This document shows positions 50,013 through 60,365 of a DNA stretch of 63,051 nucleotides, piece after piece. Both the position numbers and the translations under genes were made by a program. The notes under the pieces are model-generated. The model was not told the DNA's origin. It made no database searches and saw only the letters and a list, made by a program, of their open reading frames with translations. Origin of the DNA: CAZVPF01 sp964628195 (lineage in GTDB: Bacteria; Planctomycetota; Phycisphaerae; Sedimentisphaerales; Anaerohalosphaeraceae); the NCBI GenBank assembly GCA_964628195.1, contig CAZVPF010000019.1, forward strand, positions 1 through 63,051, written 5' to 3'. Positions within the stretch are counted from its first letter, which is position 1. The number at the start of each line of letters is the position of its first letter.

Positions 50013-50638
50013 TTTATCAAACTTTCAAGTATGTTTCGCAGGTTGACCCGGGCGCGACTCAGCCGACTTTTCACAGTGCCGACCTCGATCTTCAAAAGCT
50101 CGGAGATCTGGTCATAAGTCATCCCTTCAATATCTCTCAGCACGACCATTACCCTATGGTCATCGCTGAGCCTTGAAACTGCATACTGAAGCAATTGAAG
50201 CATTTCCCTGTCGTCCACTATAGTGCTCGGATCGCCTGCTTTGTCATCGGTTAAAAATTCACGCAGCCGAGTGCCCGCCGAGTCTCTTCCAGACCCGCCC
50301 GTCTCCTGGTCCAGTGAATGAGGCGTTACCTTAAATCGTCTCTTGCAGTAATTGATCGTCAGGTTTACCCCGATCCTGAAAAGCCACGTATAAAAGCTGC
50401 TGCGACCCTTGAACGTATTAACTTTCTCTATAAATTTGACAAATGTTTCCTGGGTAAGTTCCGCGGCATCGTCTTTATTTCCGCAAATTTTCAAAATTAC
50501 GTTAAAAAGACGGTCCTGGTATTTCACTATCAGAGTTTCAATAGCTTTGCTGTCGCCTTGACGGCTTCTCTCTACAAGCATGTTGTCATCAATTGTCATG
50601 TTGTCGGTATGGTTCATCCTGTAAGCCGTATTCTGCAT
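50009..50638 (-). CDS. ECF RNA polymerase sigma factor
   Basis: 209 residues. Region 2 (LIVKYQDRLFNVILKICGNK, AAELTQETFVKFIEKV, FYTWLFRIGVNLTINYCKRR) and region 4 (VLRDIEGMTYDQISELLKIE, VGTVKSRLSRARVNLRNIL) of the RpoE/SigW-type family. Its partner anti-sigma overlaps it by 4 nt. Start at 50638 has AGGA close upstream; internal ATGs at codons 8 and 14 are alternatives. Targets unknown. Confidence 0.93.
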   Translation of the reverse strand: MQNTAYRMNHTDNMTIDDNMLVERSRQGDSKAIETLIVKYQDRLFNVILKICGNKDDAAELTQETFVKFIEKVNTFKGRSSFYTWLFRIGVNLTINYCKRRFKVTPHSLDQETGGSGRDSAGTRLREFLTDDKAGDPSTIVDDREMLQLLQYAVSRLSDDHRVMVVLRDIEGMTYDQISELLKIEVGTVKSRLSRARVNLRNILESLIK

Positions 50639-50770
50639 ATTCCTGTTAAAAACTCAATACGATGCAAGCAATTTATTCTCTACATTAATAATCGGATTGA
50701 AACAAATTTTTTGATAATAAATAACCGGACATTTCGGAATTTTTTGTCGCTAAATTAAAGGAGCAGCAAT

Positions 50771-51301
50771 TCACGGATATGAAAGTTCCAAAGTATCCTG
50801 AAGTCTCAGCCCTTTGGGAGTTATGAAGGTAACTTCCAGCACGAACCGGCTGCCAGGGCGGGGAACAAATTCCATTTCGAGCTCGAATTTGTATGCCCGC
50901 ATGAAATCGTGCCAAAACTTATTGTTCGTTTGTGGACTCATCATGTCGATATCATCCCATGAATAAAGCCTTCTTCCCCGCGGCTCGTTGGCCCTTGCAA
51001 CAAATTCATAAAGCTCGAAACGGAAAGACCCGGGCGACTTGATCCGGCTGTTGAATTCATCGAGCACATCGACATAGGCAACAAGCACGGAGCTTTCCCT
51101 GAGATTTTCGTTCTGTGTAATACTGGTCAGGCCGACTATATCGATCCGGGCCGCGGAATAAGCCTCGTAAATCTCGCTATTGCCCTTCATCAGGCCCAGA
51201 CCGAGGTTAGGCTGCTCACAGCCCGCCGCAAATGCTAAAAATAAGGCTAAGAGCACCTTTGCCAATATCCTGTGTGATTTACGTGCCGCTTCTTTGTCCA
51301 T
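50771..51301 (-). CDS. Predicted lipoprotein
   Basis: 176 residues. Basic start, hydrophobic stretch (VLLALFLAFAAGC) with lipobox LAFAAGC giving Cys28. The mature part is a small mixed alpha/beta domain (ARIDIVGLTSITQNENLRES, MRAYKFELEMEFVPRPGSRF, TLELSYP), no family recognised. Followed 20 nt downstream in the sense of transcription after ribBA, likely co-transcribed with it, but function in flavin synthesis is not implied. Confidence 0.7.
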   Translation of the reverse strand: MDKEAARKSHRILAKVLLALFLAFAAGCEQPNLGLGLMKGNSEIYEAYSAARIDIVGLTSITQNENLRESSVLVAYVDVLDEFNSRIKSPGSFRFELYEFVARANEPRGRRLYSWDDIDMMSPQTNNKFWHDFMRAYKFELEMEFVPRPGSRFVLEVTFITPKGLRLQDTLELSYP

Positions 51302-51321
51302 ATCAGCAACTCGCTTTGCGG

Positions 51322-52560
51322 TTATAGGTCCTCATCCAGCAGGTGGCCGAACCTGTTTTTCTTGGTTCTGAGGTAATTAATGTTATGCTCGCCGGGCTTG
51401 GCCCAAAGGGGTATCTGCTCGACGATATCAATTCCGTATACTTCTAATCGGCTGATCTTCTTCGGATTGTTCGTTAAAATTCTGACTTTTCTAAGCCCGA
51501 GGTCGCGAAGTATTTGCGCCCCAATTCCGTAATCACGCTTATCTGCGAGAAAACCGAGTTTAAGGTTTGCGTCGTAAGTGTCCAGCCCCTGCTCCTGCAG
51601 CTTATAGGCATGAAGCTTATTCGCAAGACCTATCCCCCGGCCTTCCTGGCGAAGATACACAAGCGCTCCCTTGCCGCATTGTTCGATCATTTTCATCGCC
51701 CTTACAAGCTGGTAACCGCACTCGCATCGCTGCGAGTGGAAAAGATCACCCGTAAGACACTCTGAATGCACCCTGACAATCACCGGCTCGTCTGTGGGCA
51801 CAACCTTGCCGTTCTCGTCGAGCTCACCTACCCCTCCTTTGCACAGTGCAAGGTGAGGCTCTGTCGTTGCCGGGCTTTCATACCCGATCAGCTTGAACTC
51901 GCCATAATCGGTGGGCAGTTTTACGTTCTGTATTCGGTGAATATGCGTCTCCCTTTGCAGACGGTACTCGACCAGCCTCGCGATGGAGGTCATCTTCAGT
52001 TTATGCTTATCGCAGTATTTTACCAGCTCAGGCACACGGGCCATTGTCCCGTCATCACTCATTATCTCGCATATAACCCCGGCGGGCTTTAGCCCAGCCA
52101 GCCGGCAAAGATCGACTGCCCCTTCCGTCTGGCCCACCCTTACCAGCACCCCACCGTCACGGGCCCGCAGTGGGAAAATATGCCCCGGTCTTGCGAGGTC
52201 GCCCGGTATGGCCCTGTCGGCGGCGGCGGCAAGGATCGTTTTTGCCCTGTCGGCAGCACTTATCCCGGTTGTTATTCCTTCCCGGGCGTCGATGCTAACT
52301 GTAAAGGCAGTTGAGAGTTTGGCGGTATTTTCGACGCTCTGGGGGTGCAGGTTCAGGCTGTCACACTTCTCAGCCGTAAGGGGCATGCATATCAGGCCCC
52401 TGCCGTGGCTTGCCATAAAGTTGATTATCTCGGGTGTCACTTTTTCGGCTGCGCAGACAAGGTCGCCCTCGTTCTCGCGGTCCTCGTCGTCGACCAGCAC
52501 TATCATACGCCCGGCCTTGAGTTCTTCGAGTATCTCCGGTATTTCACACATCCCGGCCAT
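51322..52560 (-). CDS. ribBA: Bifunctional DHBP synthase / GTP cyclohydrolase II
   Basis: 412 residues, riboflavin pathway. N-terminal 3,4-dihydroxy-2-butanone 4-phosphate synthase (about 1-200) with DDEDRENEGDL, GRGLICMPL and RPGHIFPLRA. C-terminal GTP cyclohydrolase II (about 205-405) with the zinc site C-x10-C-x-C in SECLTGDLFHSQRCECG and catalytic region LRQEGRGIGL. Both active sites look complete. No FMN riboswitch was found upstream. Confidence 0.96.
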   Translation of the reverse strand: MAGMCEIPEILEELKAGRMIVLVDDEDRENEGDLVCAAEKVTPEIINFMASHGRGLICMPLTAEKCDSLNLHPQSVENTAKLSTAFTVSIDAREGITTGISAADRAKTILAAAADRAIPGDLARPGHIFPLRARDGGVLVRVGQTEGAVDLCRLAGLKPAGVICEIMSDDGTMARVPELVKYCDKHKLKMTSIARLVEYRLQRETHIHRIQNVKLPTDYGEFKLIGYESPATTEPHLALCKGGVGELDENGKVVPTDEPVIVRVHSECLTGDLFHSQRCECGYQLVRAMKMIEQCGKGALVYLRQEGRGIGLANKLHAYKLQEQGLDTYDANLKLGFLADKRDYGIGAQILRDLGLRKVRILTNNPKKISRLEVYGIDIVEQIPLWAKPGEHNINYLRTKKNRFGHLLDEDL

Positions 52561-52890
52561 CTGCCGTTTCCCTTCCGCCGGCTATTACCGGCAACTGATC
52601 TGTCATGAACCGTAAACCTGTAATATACCGCATTACCGGGTGAATGTAAATAAAAGCTTCCGGCCGGATTTATCGGAATCTTTGACCATATTCGTGACAG
52701 TCAAGCGGGTACTCCGTGATCATATGCAAAGGGTTTTAGAGGGATACTATCTATATTTCGCGAAATACATTACAGCAGGGTCAAGAAATACTATTTGGCG
52801 CCAATCTATCGGAAGAAGTCTGAAGTTCATGCAAAACGCTATGCTAAACTCATGTGCTTCTAAAACTGTTAATTGAAGGCATTACGTAAT
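52561..52890. other. Intergenic region ribBA / glgB
   Basis: 330 nt spacer. An open frame on the plus strand (52640-52876) lacks a ribosome-binding site and conserved features and is not called. No RFN element, no terminator with a clear T tract. Confidence 0.45.
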
Positions 52891-54819
52891 TTAACGGTTC
52901 TTTTCTAATACGAGTATTCCAAGCGGAGGCAGTGTCAATTGAATGGAAAAGTCGAACTTACCGTAAAATGAGGCCGGAGATGCCTCCACCTGCCCCATAT
53001 TCCCATGACCGCTGCCGCCATACTCAAGGGCGTCACTGTTGAGTCGTTCATACCAAAGCCCCTCCTCGGGCAAACCCACTCGATAATTATAACGAGGAAC
53101 GGGTGTGAAGTTGCAAACAATTACCAGCGGTTCCTGCTTATCCGCAGTTCGACGAATAAAACTGATAACGCTGTTATTTTTATCGTGGAAATCGATCCAT
53201 TCGAAGCCATCGGCCAGGAAGTCGGTTTCAAAAAGAGCGCTTCTGGAACGGTAAAATTGATTCAGGGACCTGACCCATTGCTGGAGTTGAGAATGCATCG
53301 GCTGGTCGCACAAAGACCATTGAAGTTGATCATCATGGTTCCATTCCCGGGTCTGTCCGAATTCTCCACCCATAAATAACAGCTTTTTGCCGGGGGAGGT
53401 AAACATATACCCCAAAAGCAGCCTTAAATTCGCGAATTTCTGCCAAGTGTCCCCCGGCATCTTTTCATAAAGCGACCCTTTGCCGTGAACAACTTCATCA
53501 TGTGAAAACGGCAGCATGAAATTTTCGTTAAACGCGTACCAGATCGGGAAAGTCAGCTTGTCATGGTGATATTGACGATAGATGCAGTCCTGGCTGAAAT
53601 ATTCAAGCGTGTCGTGCATCCAGCCCATATTCCATTTCAACCCAAAGCCAAGACCCCCGGTTTCCGTTGGCCTGGTCACCATCGGCCAGGATGTAGATTC
53701 TTCAGCAATCGTAGGAACACCCGAAAACTCTTTTACCGCTTCATTAAGACGTCGCAGGAAAGCGATAGCTTGAAGGTTTTCCCTTCCGCCTTTTTCGTTT
53801 GGAATCCACTCGCCGGCTTTGCGGGAATAGTCGAGATACAACATCGACGCCACCGCATCGACGCGCAGGGCGTCAATATGATATTTATCCAGCCAGAAGA
53901 TTGCACTGCTGATCAGAAAGCATCGAACTTCGTTGCGGCCGTAATTAAAAATAATGCTGTTCCAGTCCGGGTGGAAGCCCTGTCGCTTATCTGCATGCTC
54001 AAATAAATGCGTTCCGTCAAAAAAGCCCAGCCCGTATTCATCTGCAGGAAAATGGGATGGAACCCAATCCATTATCACACCAATCCCTTTACAGTGAAGA
54101 TAGTCAACCAAGTACATGAAATCCTGACAGCTTCCATACCGGCAGGAGGGAGCGAAATACCCGACAGTCTGGTATCCCCACGATCCGTAAAATGGATGCT
54201 CCATCACGGGAAGAAATTCTACATGCGTGAATCCCATTTCTAAAACGTAATCGGCCAATTCGTGAGCAATTTGCCGATAATTCAAAAAATTATCCGGAGA
54301 TTCCGTGTCCCGCCTCCAGGAGCCTAAATGCACTTCATACACACTCATCGGCGCCTGTTGGTCAATCTTTTTGTTTCGCTCTTTAATCCACTGCTGATCC
54401 TGCCATTCATAGTCAAGGTCCCAGACCACCGAAGCTGTTTTCGGGGGCAGTTCCCATAGCAATCCGAAAGGGTCTCCTTTGTCAACCGTATAATTATTAT
54501 GTTTTGATACTATGTGATACTTATACAGTTCGCCTTTTACAAGCCCCGGTATAAAACCTTCCCATATACCCGAGCCGTCACGCCGCAAATTGAGTGGGTG
54601 CGAACTGGTATTCCACTGGTTGAAATTACCGATCACAGAAACAGAGGCGGCATTGGGGGCCCATACCGAAAATAAGACTCCATCTTTGCCGTTAATGGTC
54701 CTCAAATGCGCACCGAGTTTCTCATACAGCTTAAAATGGCTGCCCTCCCGAAAAAGATAGATATCATGTTCGGTTATTTGGCTTTCAATTTTCAATACAT
54801 TCTTGTTATCAGGATTCAT
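52891..54819 (-). CDS. glgB: 1,4-alpha-glucan branching enzyme
   Basis: 642 residues, GH13. Cuts alpha-1,4 chains and re-joins them as alpha-1,6 branches. N-terminal CBM48 (VLFSVWAPNAASVSVIGNFN), GH13 barrel with catalytic Asp in DALRVDAVASMLYLDYSRK and Glu in PTIAEESTSWP and the stabilising Asp in PFSHDEVVHGKGS, and C-terminal all-beta domain. Last gene of the glgE - treS/mak - glgB operon (10-nt gap). Fits the branching step of the GlgE pathway. Confidence 0.95.
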   Translation of the reverse strand: MNPDNKNVLKIESQITEHDIYLFREGSHFKLYEKLGAHLRTINGKDGVLFSVWAPNAASVSVIGNFNQWNTSSHPLNLRRDGSGIWEGFIPGLVKGELYKYHIVSKHNNYTVDKGDPFGLLWELPPKTASVVWDLDYEWQDQQWIKERNKKIDQQAPMSVYEVHLGSWRRDTESPDNFLNYRQIAHELADYVLEMGFTHVEFLPVMEHPFYGSWGYQTVGYFAPSCRYGSCQDFMYLVDYLHCKGIGVIMDWVPSHFPADEYGLGFFDGTHLFEHADKRQGFHPDWNSIIFNYGRNEVRCFLISSAIFWLDKYHIDALRVDAVASMLYLDYSRKAGEWIPNEKGGRENLQAIAFLRRLNEAVKEFSGVPTIAEESTSWPMVTRPTETGGLGFGLKWNMGWMHDTLEYFSQDCIYRQYHHDKLTFPIWYAFNENFMLPFSHDEVVHGKGSLYEKMPGDTWQKFANLRLLLGYMFTSPGKKLLFMGGEFGQTREWNHDDQLQWSLCDQPMHSQLQQWVRSLNQFYRSRSALFETDFLADGFEWIDFHDKNNSVISFIRRTADKQEPLVIVCNFTPVPRYNYRVGLPEEGLWYERLNSDALEYGGSGHGNMGQVEASPASFYGKFDFSIQLTLPPLGILVLEKNR

Positions 54820-54829
54820 AATTTTCCTA

Positions 54830-57800
54830 TCATTCAGAATGTCCTATCTCTCCTTTTAATAAGTTATCCAGGCCACGCAGCGGGATAACCAGCCAATCGG
54901 GGCGATTGTTCAATTCATAACCCAGTTCATAGACGGCTTTCTCAATTAAAAAAGTTTTCAGAAGCAGTGCAAAATCCTCATCATCATCCGGGATTATGCC
55001 TGTATTCTGCAAGGTATCCCTGTAATTTCGCAGGTAAATACCGCCAACAGTTAAATACCAAAGCTCCGCCCACGGGTACAGTTTTTCCGCTTCTATGCCC
55101 TGCTTAAGCATTCTTTGAAAAATGCAGCCGTAAGCGGCGTAATGAAACGAACGAATCATTCCTGCCACATCACGCAAAGGCGAATACTTCAAACGACGTT
55201 CGCTGATGGTACGAGCCGGTTCGCCCTCAAAATCAATAAAGACAAAATCCTTGCCGGTATATAAAATCTGACCAAGATGAAGATCACCGTGGATACGTAT
55301 CTTACTTGTAGATATTCTTTTCTTTGTAATTCTGCGTACATAATCAAGGATAACTTTCTTGTTGTTGATCAACTGGTCCAGTTCTTCACTCAGGGGACTG
55401 CCCGGTTGTGCGGCCCCGGAACCAAGTTCCCGAAAGACGCCGAGAATCAGGCTGCGAATCGATTGATAAAGCGATTTTTGATAGAGCAGCGAAAAATTTT
55501 CCGCCATGACGTTCTTGTTGACCTTTAGCGATGCAAGGGCTTTGTGCAGCTCGGCTGTCCTTCGCCCCAGCAGTTCGGCGTGGTCGAGGTACATACCGCC
55601 GATCAAATCCCTTATTTCAAGCGGGACCGATTCCTTTTCAAATTCCTCGATGCTCTGTGCAGTTTGTAGAATGTCACCGTTTTGTTCTTTATGGACAAGG
55701 CTTTGGTGCAGGTAGCGTTCTATTGAATCCAGGGTATAGTTCCATGCGTTGTTGTCACTGTGTACCCACTCCAGCAGCACCCCGATGCTGATGGTCGGTT
55801 TTCGGTCACGATGCCACTCAAAAGCGCCGGCATAAGCTGACAGATTACTGAAATGTGTACGTTCCGTGAGATACTCGGACAATTCGACATCCGGGTTGAT
55901 ACCTTCATCCAGCCTTCGATAAAGCTTCAGAAAAAACGTATCCTTATACACGATCGAACTGTTGCTCTGCTCGGCCTTGAGCAGTTCGGAGGGAATCGGA
56001 AATGTATTTTCACCGTATATTTTCTGAAATCCCCGCGCTTTTTTGGCCCGCAGCGCATGGCTTTTGCGACTATGGGGCCTGAGGAACATTTTAAGCAGGT
56101 ATTCCTGAAAAGCCTGACTCACTATCGACTCATACAGAATCCCTTCAGCATTTTTGAGTTTCAGCGGACATATCACATAAGCCGGGTTTTCATTGTGTAT
56201 ATATAAACTTTCTTTTCCGCCGGCAAAACTAAGAGGCAGGAAATACACCTGTCGGGGCCCGCTGGTGAATGTGACCTGGATCAGCAGCAAGTGCACCTTT
56301 TGGTCACCGGCTGGAACGGAATCATAATCCACCAGGCTGACCCCCCGGATGGTCTTTCCCTTGCCGGCAAACCAGCGGCAATGCGAGATGTATTTGCTCA
56401 GCACCCCGGCCAACTGCTCATTGAGCCCCCGGGCAAACAACTTGTCCCAGGTGACATTCAGCGTTAATGTATCAAACGTTTCTTCATTTTTTACAGGCTC
56501 CTGCTTATGTTTAAGCGAGAACCAGAAAAAAGTATGCGGGCTCAGCGTCAAGCGGTAGGGCTGGTCGGTAATTTCAGGAAAAGCATTTCCGCCAAACAAT
56601 TCCTCAACCTCGTAATGAACGTAATCTTTCAACGGCAAGTGGGCCGACTGACAATAGCGTGAAAGGTTTGCCGCAATCAGCAGTGTTTCATCTTCAAAGC
56701 GGCGTATAAACGTCAGAACTTTCGTGTTGTCCGAATTTATAAACTCGATGCTTCCTCGTCCAAAAGCTTTGAATCTTTTTCGAATAGCAATAATCCGCCG
56801 CATGAACCACAGCATAGAAGAAAGATTAAGATTCTGATTTTCAACATTAACCGTGGTAAAATGGTATTCCGAATCAATAATGACCGGCAGATAAAGCCTT
56901 TGCGGGTTGGCCCTTGAAAAACCGGCGTTGCGGTCGGCACTCCACTGCATCGGAGTTCGAACACCGTCCCTGTCGCCAAGATAATAATTGTCGCCCATAC
57001 CGATCTCATCTCCGTAATAAATAATCGGGGTGCCCGGCAGGGAGAACAGCAGACTGTTAAGCAGTTCGATCCGGCGGTAATTCTTGTCCATCAGCGGAGC
57101 CAGTCTTCGTCGTATACCGATATTGATCCTCGCCCGCGGGTCCTGGGCATAAGCCTTATACATATAGTCCCGCTCTTCATCCGTGACCATCTCCAGCGTC
57201 AATTCATCATGATTTCGCAGAAACATGGCCCACTGGCATGATTCCGGAATGTCCATGCTCTGTTCAAGGATGTCGATTATCGGAAACCTGTCCTCCATGC
57301 GGATAGCCATGAACAGTCTCGGCATAACCGGAAAATGGAAGCACATGTGACACTCGTCACCATCTCCGAAATATTGAGAGGCATCTTCCGGCCACTGGTT
57401 GGCCTCGGCAAGAAGCATCTTGTCCGGGTAGTTTGTGTCCACATGCCTGCGCAGTTTTTTTAGAAAGTCATGAGTTTCGGGCAGGTTCTCGCAGTTCGTA
57501 CCTTCCCGTTCAAAAAGATATGGAATTGCATCCAGCCGCATCCCGTCCACCCCTAATTTGAACCAGAAATCAAGGGCTCGAATGATCTCTTTCTGCACTT
57601 TGGGGTTGTCAAAATTCAGATCCGGCTGATGACTGAAAAACCTATGCCAATAATATGCTTGGGCCAAAGGATCCCATGTCCAGTTGGAACTTTCGGTATC
57701 GGTAAAAATAATCCTTACATCCCGATATTTTTCCGAACTGTCGCTCCAGACATAATAGTCACGTGAGACAGTGCCCGGCTTGGCACGGCGGGCACGCTGG

Positions 57801-58150
57801 AACCATTTGTGCTGGTCCGAAGTGTGGTTTATAACCATCTCTGTAATAACTCGAATATTCCGCTGATGTGCCTCTTTAAGGAATCGCTTAAAATCAGCAA
57901 GGCGGCCGTATTCAGGATTTATGTCGAAATAATTCGAGATATCGTAACCGTCGTCAAGCAGCGGCGAGGGGTAAAACGGAAGAAGCCAAACCGCGGTAAT
58001 ACCCAGTTCCTGTAAATAGTCCAGTTTTTGGATCAACCCTTTAAAGTCACCGATGCCGTCGTCGTTGCTGTCGAAAAACGACTTGATATGCAACTCATAT
58101 ATGATTGCATCCTTGTACCATGTCGGATTATGCTGTGTTGTCATACTCAT
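54830..58150 (-). CDS. treS: Trehalose synthase fused to maltokinase (TreS-Mak)
   Basis: 1106 residues, two enzymes in one chain. N-terminal GH13 trehalose synthase (about 1-560): WYKDAIIYELHIKSFFD, VDGMRLDAIPYLFERE (nucleophile Asp), LLAEANQWPED (Glu), FLRNHDELTLEM (Asp), interconverting trehalose and maltose. C-terminal maltokinase (about 590-1106): CRWFAGKGKTIRGVSLVDYD, RIHGDLHLGQILYT and FIDFEGEPA, phosphorylating maltose to maltose-1-phosphate with ATP. TAATG overlap with glgE. Such fusions are known. The product feeds GlgE. Confidence 0.95.
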   Translation of the reverse strand: MSMTTQHNPTWYKDAIIYELHIKSFFDSNDDGIGDFKGLIQKLDYLQELGITAVWLLPFYPSPLLDDGYDISNYFDINPEYGRLADFKRFLKEAHQRNIRVITEMVINHTSDQHKWFQRARRAKPGTVSRDYYVWSDSSEKYRDVRIIFTDTESSNWTWDPLAQAYYWHRFFSHQPDLNFDNPKVQKEIIRALDFWFKLGVDGMRLDAIPYLFEREGTNCENLPETHDFLKKLRRHVDTNYPDKMLLAEANQWPEDASQYFGDGDECHMCFHFPVMPRLFMAIRMEDRFPIIDILEQSMDIPESCQWAMFLRNHDELTLEMVTDEERDYMYKAYAQDPRARINIGIRRRLAPLMDKNYRRIELLNSLLFSLPGTPIIYYGDEIGMGDNYYLGDRDGVRTPMQWSADRNAGFSRANPQRLYLPVIIDSEYHFTTVNVENQNLNLSSMLWFMRRIIAIRKRFKAFGRGSIEFINSDNTKVLTFIRRFEDETLLIAANLSRYCQSAHLPLKDYVHYEVEELFGGNAFPEITDQPYRLTLSPHTFFWFSLKHKQEPVKNEETFDTLTLNVTWDKLFARGLNEQLAGVLSKYISHCRWFAGKGKTIRGVSLVDYDSVPAGDQKVHLLLIQVTFTSGPRQVYFLPLSFAGGKESLYIHNENPAYVICPLKLKNAEGILYESIVSQAFQEYLLKMFLRPHSRKSHALRAKKARGFQKIYGENTFPIPSELLKAEQSNSSIVYKDTFFLKLYRRLDEGINPDVELSEYLTERTHFSNLSAYAGAFEWHRDRKPTISIGVLLEWVHSDNNAWNYTLDSIERYLHQSLVHKEQNGDILQTAQSIEEFEKESVPLEIRDLIGGMYLDHAELLGRRTAELHKALASLKVNKNVMAENFSLLYQKSLYQSIRSLILGVFRELGSGAAQPGSPLSEELDQLINNKKVILDYVRRITKKRISTSKIRIHGDLHLGQILYTGKDFVFIDFEGEPARTISERRLKYSPLRDVAGMIRSFHYAAYGCIFQRMLKQGIEAEKLYPWAELWYLTVGGIYLRNYRDTLQNTGIIPDDDEDFALLLKTFLIEKAVYELGYELNNRPDWLVIPLRGLDNLLKGEIGHSE

Positions 58151-60141
58151 TACATGTAATAATCAAAATCATTTTCACGTTTCATACGTTTGCGGATCCC
58201 AAAAATATGTGCCGGTATAATTCGAGGATCCAGTTCGATATAATTCCAGTCTCCGGACCAGATATAATGACCGCCGCCAAGCAGGTCATGCATTAAGTAT
58301 GTTTGACGCTCGGGGATATCCATCACATCAAGCGGTATCTTTACCCACCCGGATTGTGTGTGATTAGGGTCAAGATTAACTACGGTAAGTGTTGTATTCG
58401 AATCCCTGGCAGCGGTTTTGACATACGCCATGAGGTTTTCATTGTCCGTTTCAAGAAAACATATATCGCGTGTCTGCTGCAGTGAAAAATTTTCCCTTCG
58501 AATCCGATTGATCCTTTCAATCACGGCCTTGATATTTCCGGGACGGTCGAGATCCCAGTCCTTGATTTCAAATTTTTCGGAATCCAGGTATTCCTCCCTG
58601 CCCTGTAAACCCCGGGCTTCACAAAGCTCGAAAGCCGGGCCGTAAATACCATAGTTTGAACTGAGCGTTGCCGCAAGCACAAGACGTACAATAAACGCCG
58701 CCCGTCCACCGAATTGCAGATACTCAGGCAGGATGTCAGGCGTGTTCGGCCAGAAGTTCGGCCTAAGGTATTCAGCCGTTTCCGTGCCGGTCAGTTGAAG
58801 CATGTACTTCTGCAGTTCATACTTGGTATTTCGCCAGGTGAAGTAAGTATAGGACTGAGAGAAACCGGACTTGGCCAGACGCTGCATAACTTTGGGCCGG
58901 GTAAAGGCCTCCGAAAGAAAAATTACGTCCGGATATTCCGAATGCACTTCACCGATAAGCCACTGCCAGAAATGCAATGCCTTGGTATGCGGATTATCGA
59001 CACGAAAGATACGAATGCCCTGTTCAATCCAGTACATAACGACCCCCCTGAGTTCTTCCCAAAGAGATTTCCATGCATCGGTTTCAAAATTCAGCGGCAG
59101 AATATCTTCATATTTTTTAGGCGGATTCTCCGCATACTGAATGTTTCCGTCGGGACGCCACTTGAACCATTCCGGATGCTCTTTTACATAAGGGTGGTCC
59201 GGGGCGCACTGAAACGCTATGTCCAGGGCCGGTTCGATGTCATATTCCCGAGCGCTCTTTATCAATTCATGCAGGTCATCAAGCGTGCCCAATTCGGGAT
59301 GAACAGCGGTGTGTCCCCCTTCCCTGGCTCCGATGGCCCAGGGGCTTCCCGGGTCGTCTGAAGTGCAGCGGGTTGAATTGTTTTTACCCTTGCGGTTGAT
59401 CCTTCCGATAGGGTGAATCGGGGGTAAATACAAAACGTCAAATCCCATTTTTGCTATGTCCGGCAGCCGTTTCTGAACATCGGTAAATGTTCCGTGTTTT
59501 TTTCGGAACCCACAGGATCGAGGAAATAATTCATACCAAGTACTGAAAACAGCCTTTGGACGACTTACCCACACATAGAGATTTCTCGAATATGACACCA
59601 CCCTGTCGGGGTCGGGGTATTTATGCATGATCCTTGTAAGGGAGGCATTTTCGGCGATGGCAAGCACTTCGGAAATATCTGTTTCGGCCTTTAGCCGCTT
59701 GTGATACTGCCTGATCTTTTCCTTATCCTCACCCTGAGCCCGTTGAGCGGAGCCGGCTAAAAGTTCACACCCTATCCGGATATCCACATCAACTTTCTGA
59801 CCTGCCAGAATTTTCGCTTTGATATCATGCTGCCAGGTGCCGAACGCATCGATCCATGCACGTGCCGAATAAACATAAGCGCCCATTTGATCAACCGTAA
59901 ACTCACCATGCCACTCATCGTTGACATCGTGAACGAACGGAACCGATGACCACTGCTTATCCTTCTCGAACTTGAATAACAAATCCGCTGCAATTTTGTC
60001 ATGGCCGTCAGCGAAGATAAAACCCGTTACCTCAACGGTGTCACCCGTAACCCGCTTAATGGGAAACTCACCGTCATTTATTTCGGGCCTAAGTTGCTCA
60101 ATAATGACACGTTTTTGTCCTGGATACTGGTTTTGGGTCAT
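58150..60141 (-). CDS. glgE: Alpha-1,4-glucan:maltose-1-phosphate maltosyltransferase
   Basis: 663 residues from the ATG at 60141. GH13 subfamily 3 enzyme that extends alpha-1,4-glucan with maltose-1-phosphate. Family signs: RVIIEQLRPEINDGEFPIKR at the N-terminus, FSTWYELFPRS, LPPIHPIGRINRKGKNN, IRIFRVDNPHTKALHFW with the nucleophile Asp, and IFLSEAFTRPKVM with the acid Glu. An upstream in-frame GTG at 60186 is an alternative start, but the family usually begins at the chosen region. First gene of the operon glgE-treS/mak-glgB. Confidence 0.95.
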   Translation of the reverse strand: MTQNQYPGQKRVIIEQLRPEINDGEFPIKRVTGDTVEVTGFIFADGHDKIAADLLFKFEKDKQWSSVPFVHDVNDEWHGEFTVDQMGAYVYSARAWIDAFGTWQHDIKAKILAGQKVDVDIRIGCELLAGSAQRAQGEDKEKIRQYHKRLKAETDISEVLAIAENASLTRIMHKYPDPDRVVSYSRNLYVWVSRPKAVFSTWYELFPRSCGFRKKHGTFTDVQKRLPDIAKMGFDVLYLPPIHPIGRINRKGKNNSTRCTSDDPGSPWAIGAREGGHTAVHPELGTLDDLHELIKSAREYDIEPALDIAFQCAPDHPYVKEHPEWFKWRPDGNIQYAENPPKKYEDILPLNFETDAWKSLWEELRGVVMYWIEQGIRIFRVDNPHTKALHFWQWLIGEVHSEYPDVIFLSEAFTRPKVMQRLAKSGFSQSYTYFTWRNTKYELQKYMLQLTGTETAEYLRPNFWPNTPDILPEYLQFGGRAAFIVRLVLAATLSSNYGIYGPAFELCEARGLQGREEYLDSEKFEIKDWDLDRPGNIKAVIERINRIRRENFSLQQTRDICFLETDNENLMAYVKTAARDSNTTLTVVNLDPNHTQSGWVKIPLDVMDIPERQTYLMHDLLGGGHYIWSGDWNYIELDPRIIPAHIFGIRKRMKRENDFDYYM

Positions 60142-60365
60142 ATCAACTGAAGTCACCTTGCTATGCTTAAAAATGTATAAATTCACATTTTAGATGACAA
60201 TTACCATTAAAGGCATAGGAAATAACCTTAAATTGGGGGTCGAAATTTCTTACCACCCCGTATTTTCTGCGCAAAATGAGTGGCGAGATGTGCAATTTGA
60301 CATATTAAGTTTTGTGTTTTGCTATTTGTCAATTCGATTAGTATCTCGGGTTATATCGATTTTCT

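Noticed and set aside
52640..52876. 78-codon frame, plus strand, in the ribBA-glgB spacer
   Set aside because: No ribosome-binding site, unusual composition, no family resemblance; kept only as an intergenic note.
52561..52890. FMN riboswitch upstream of ribBA
   Set aside because: The conserved RFN blocks are not present in the spacer.
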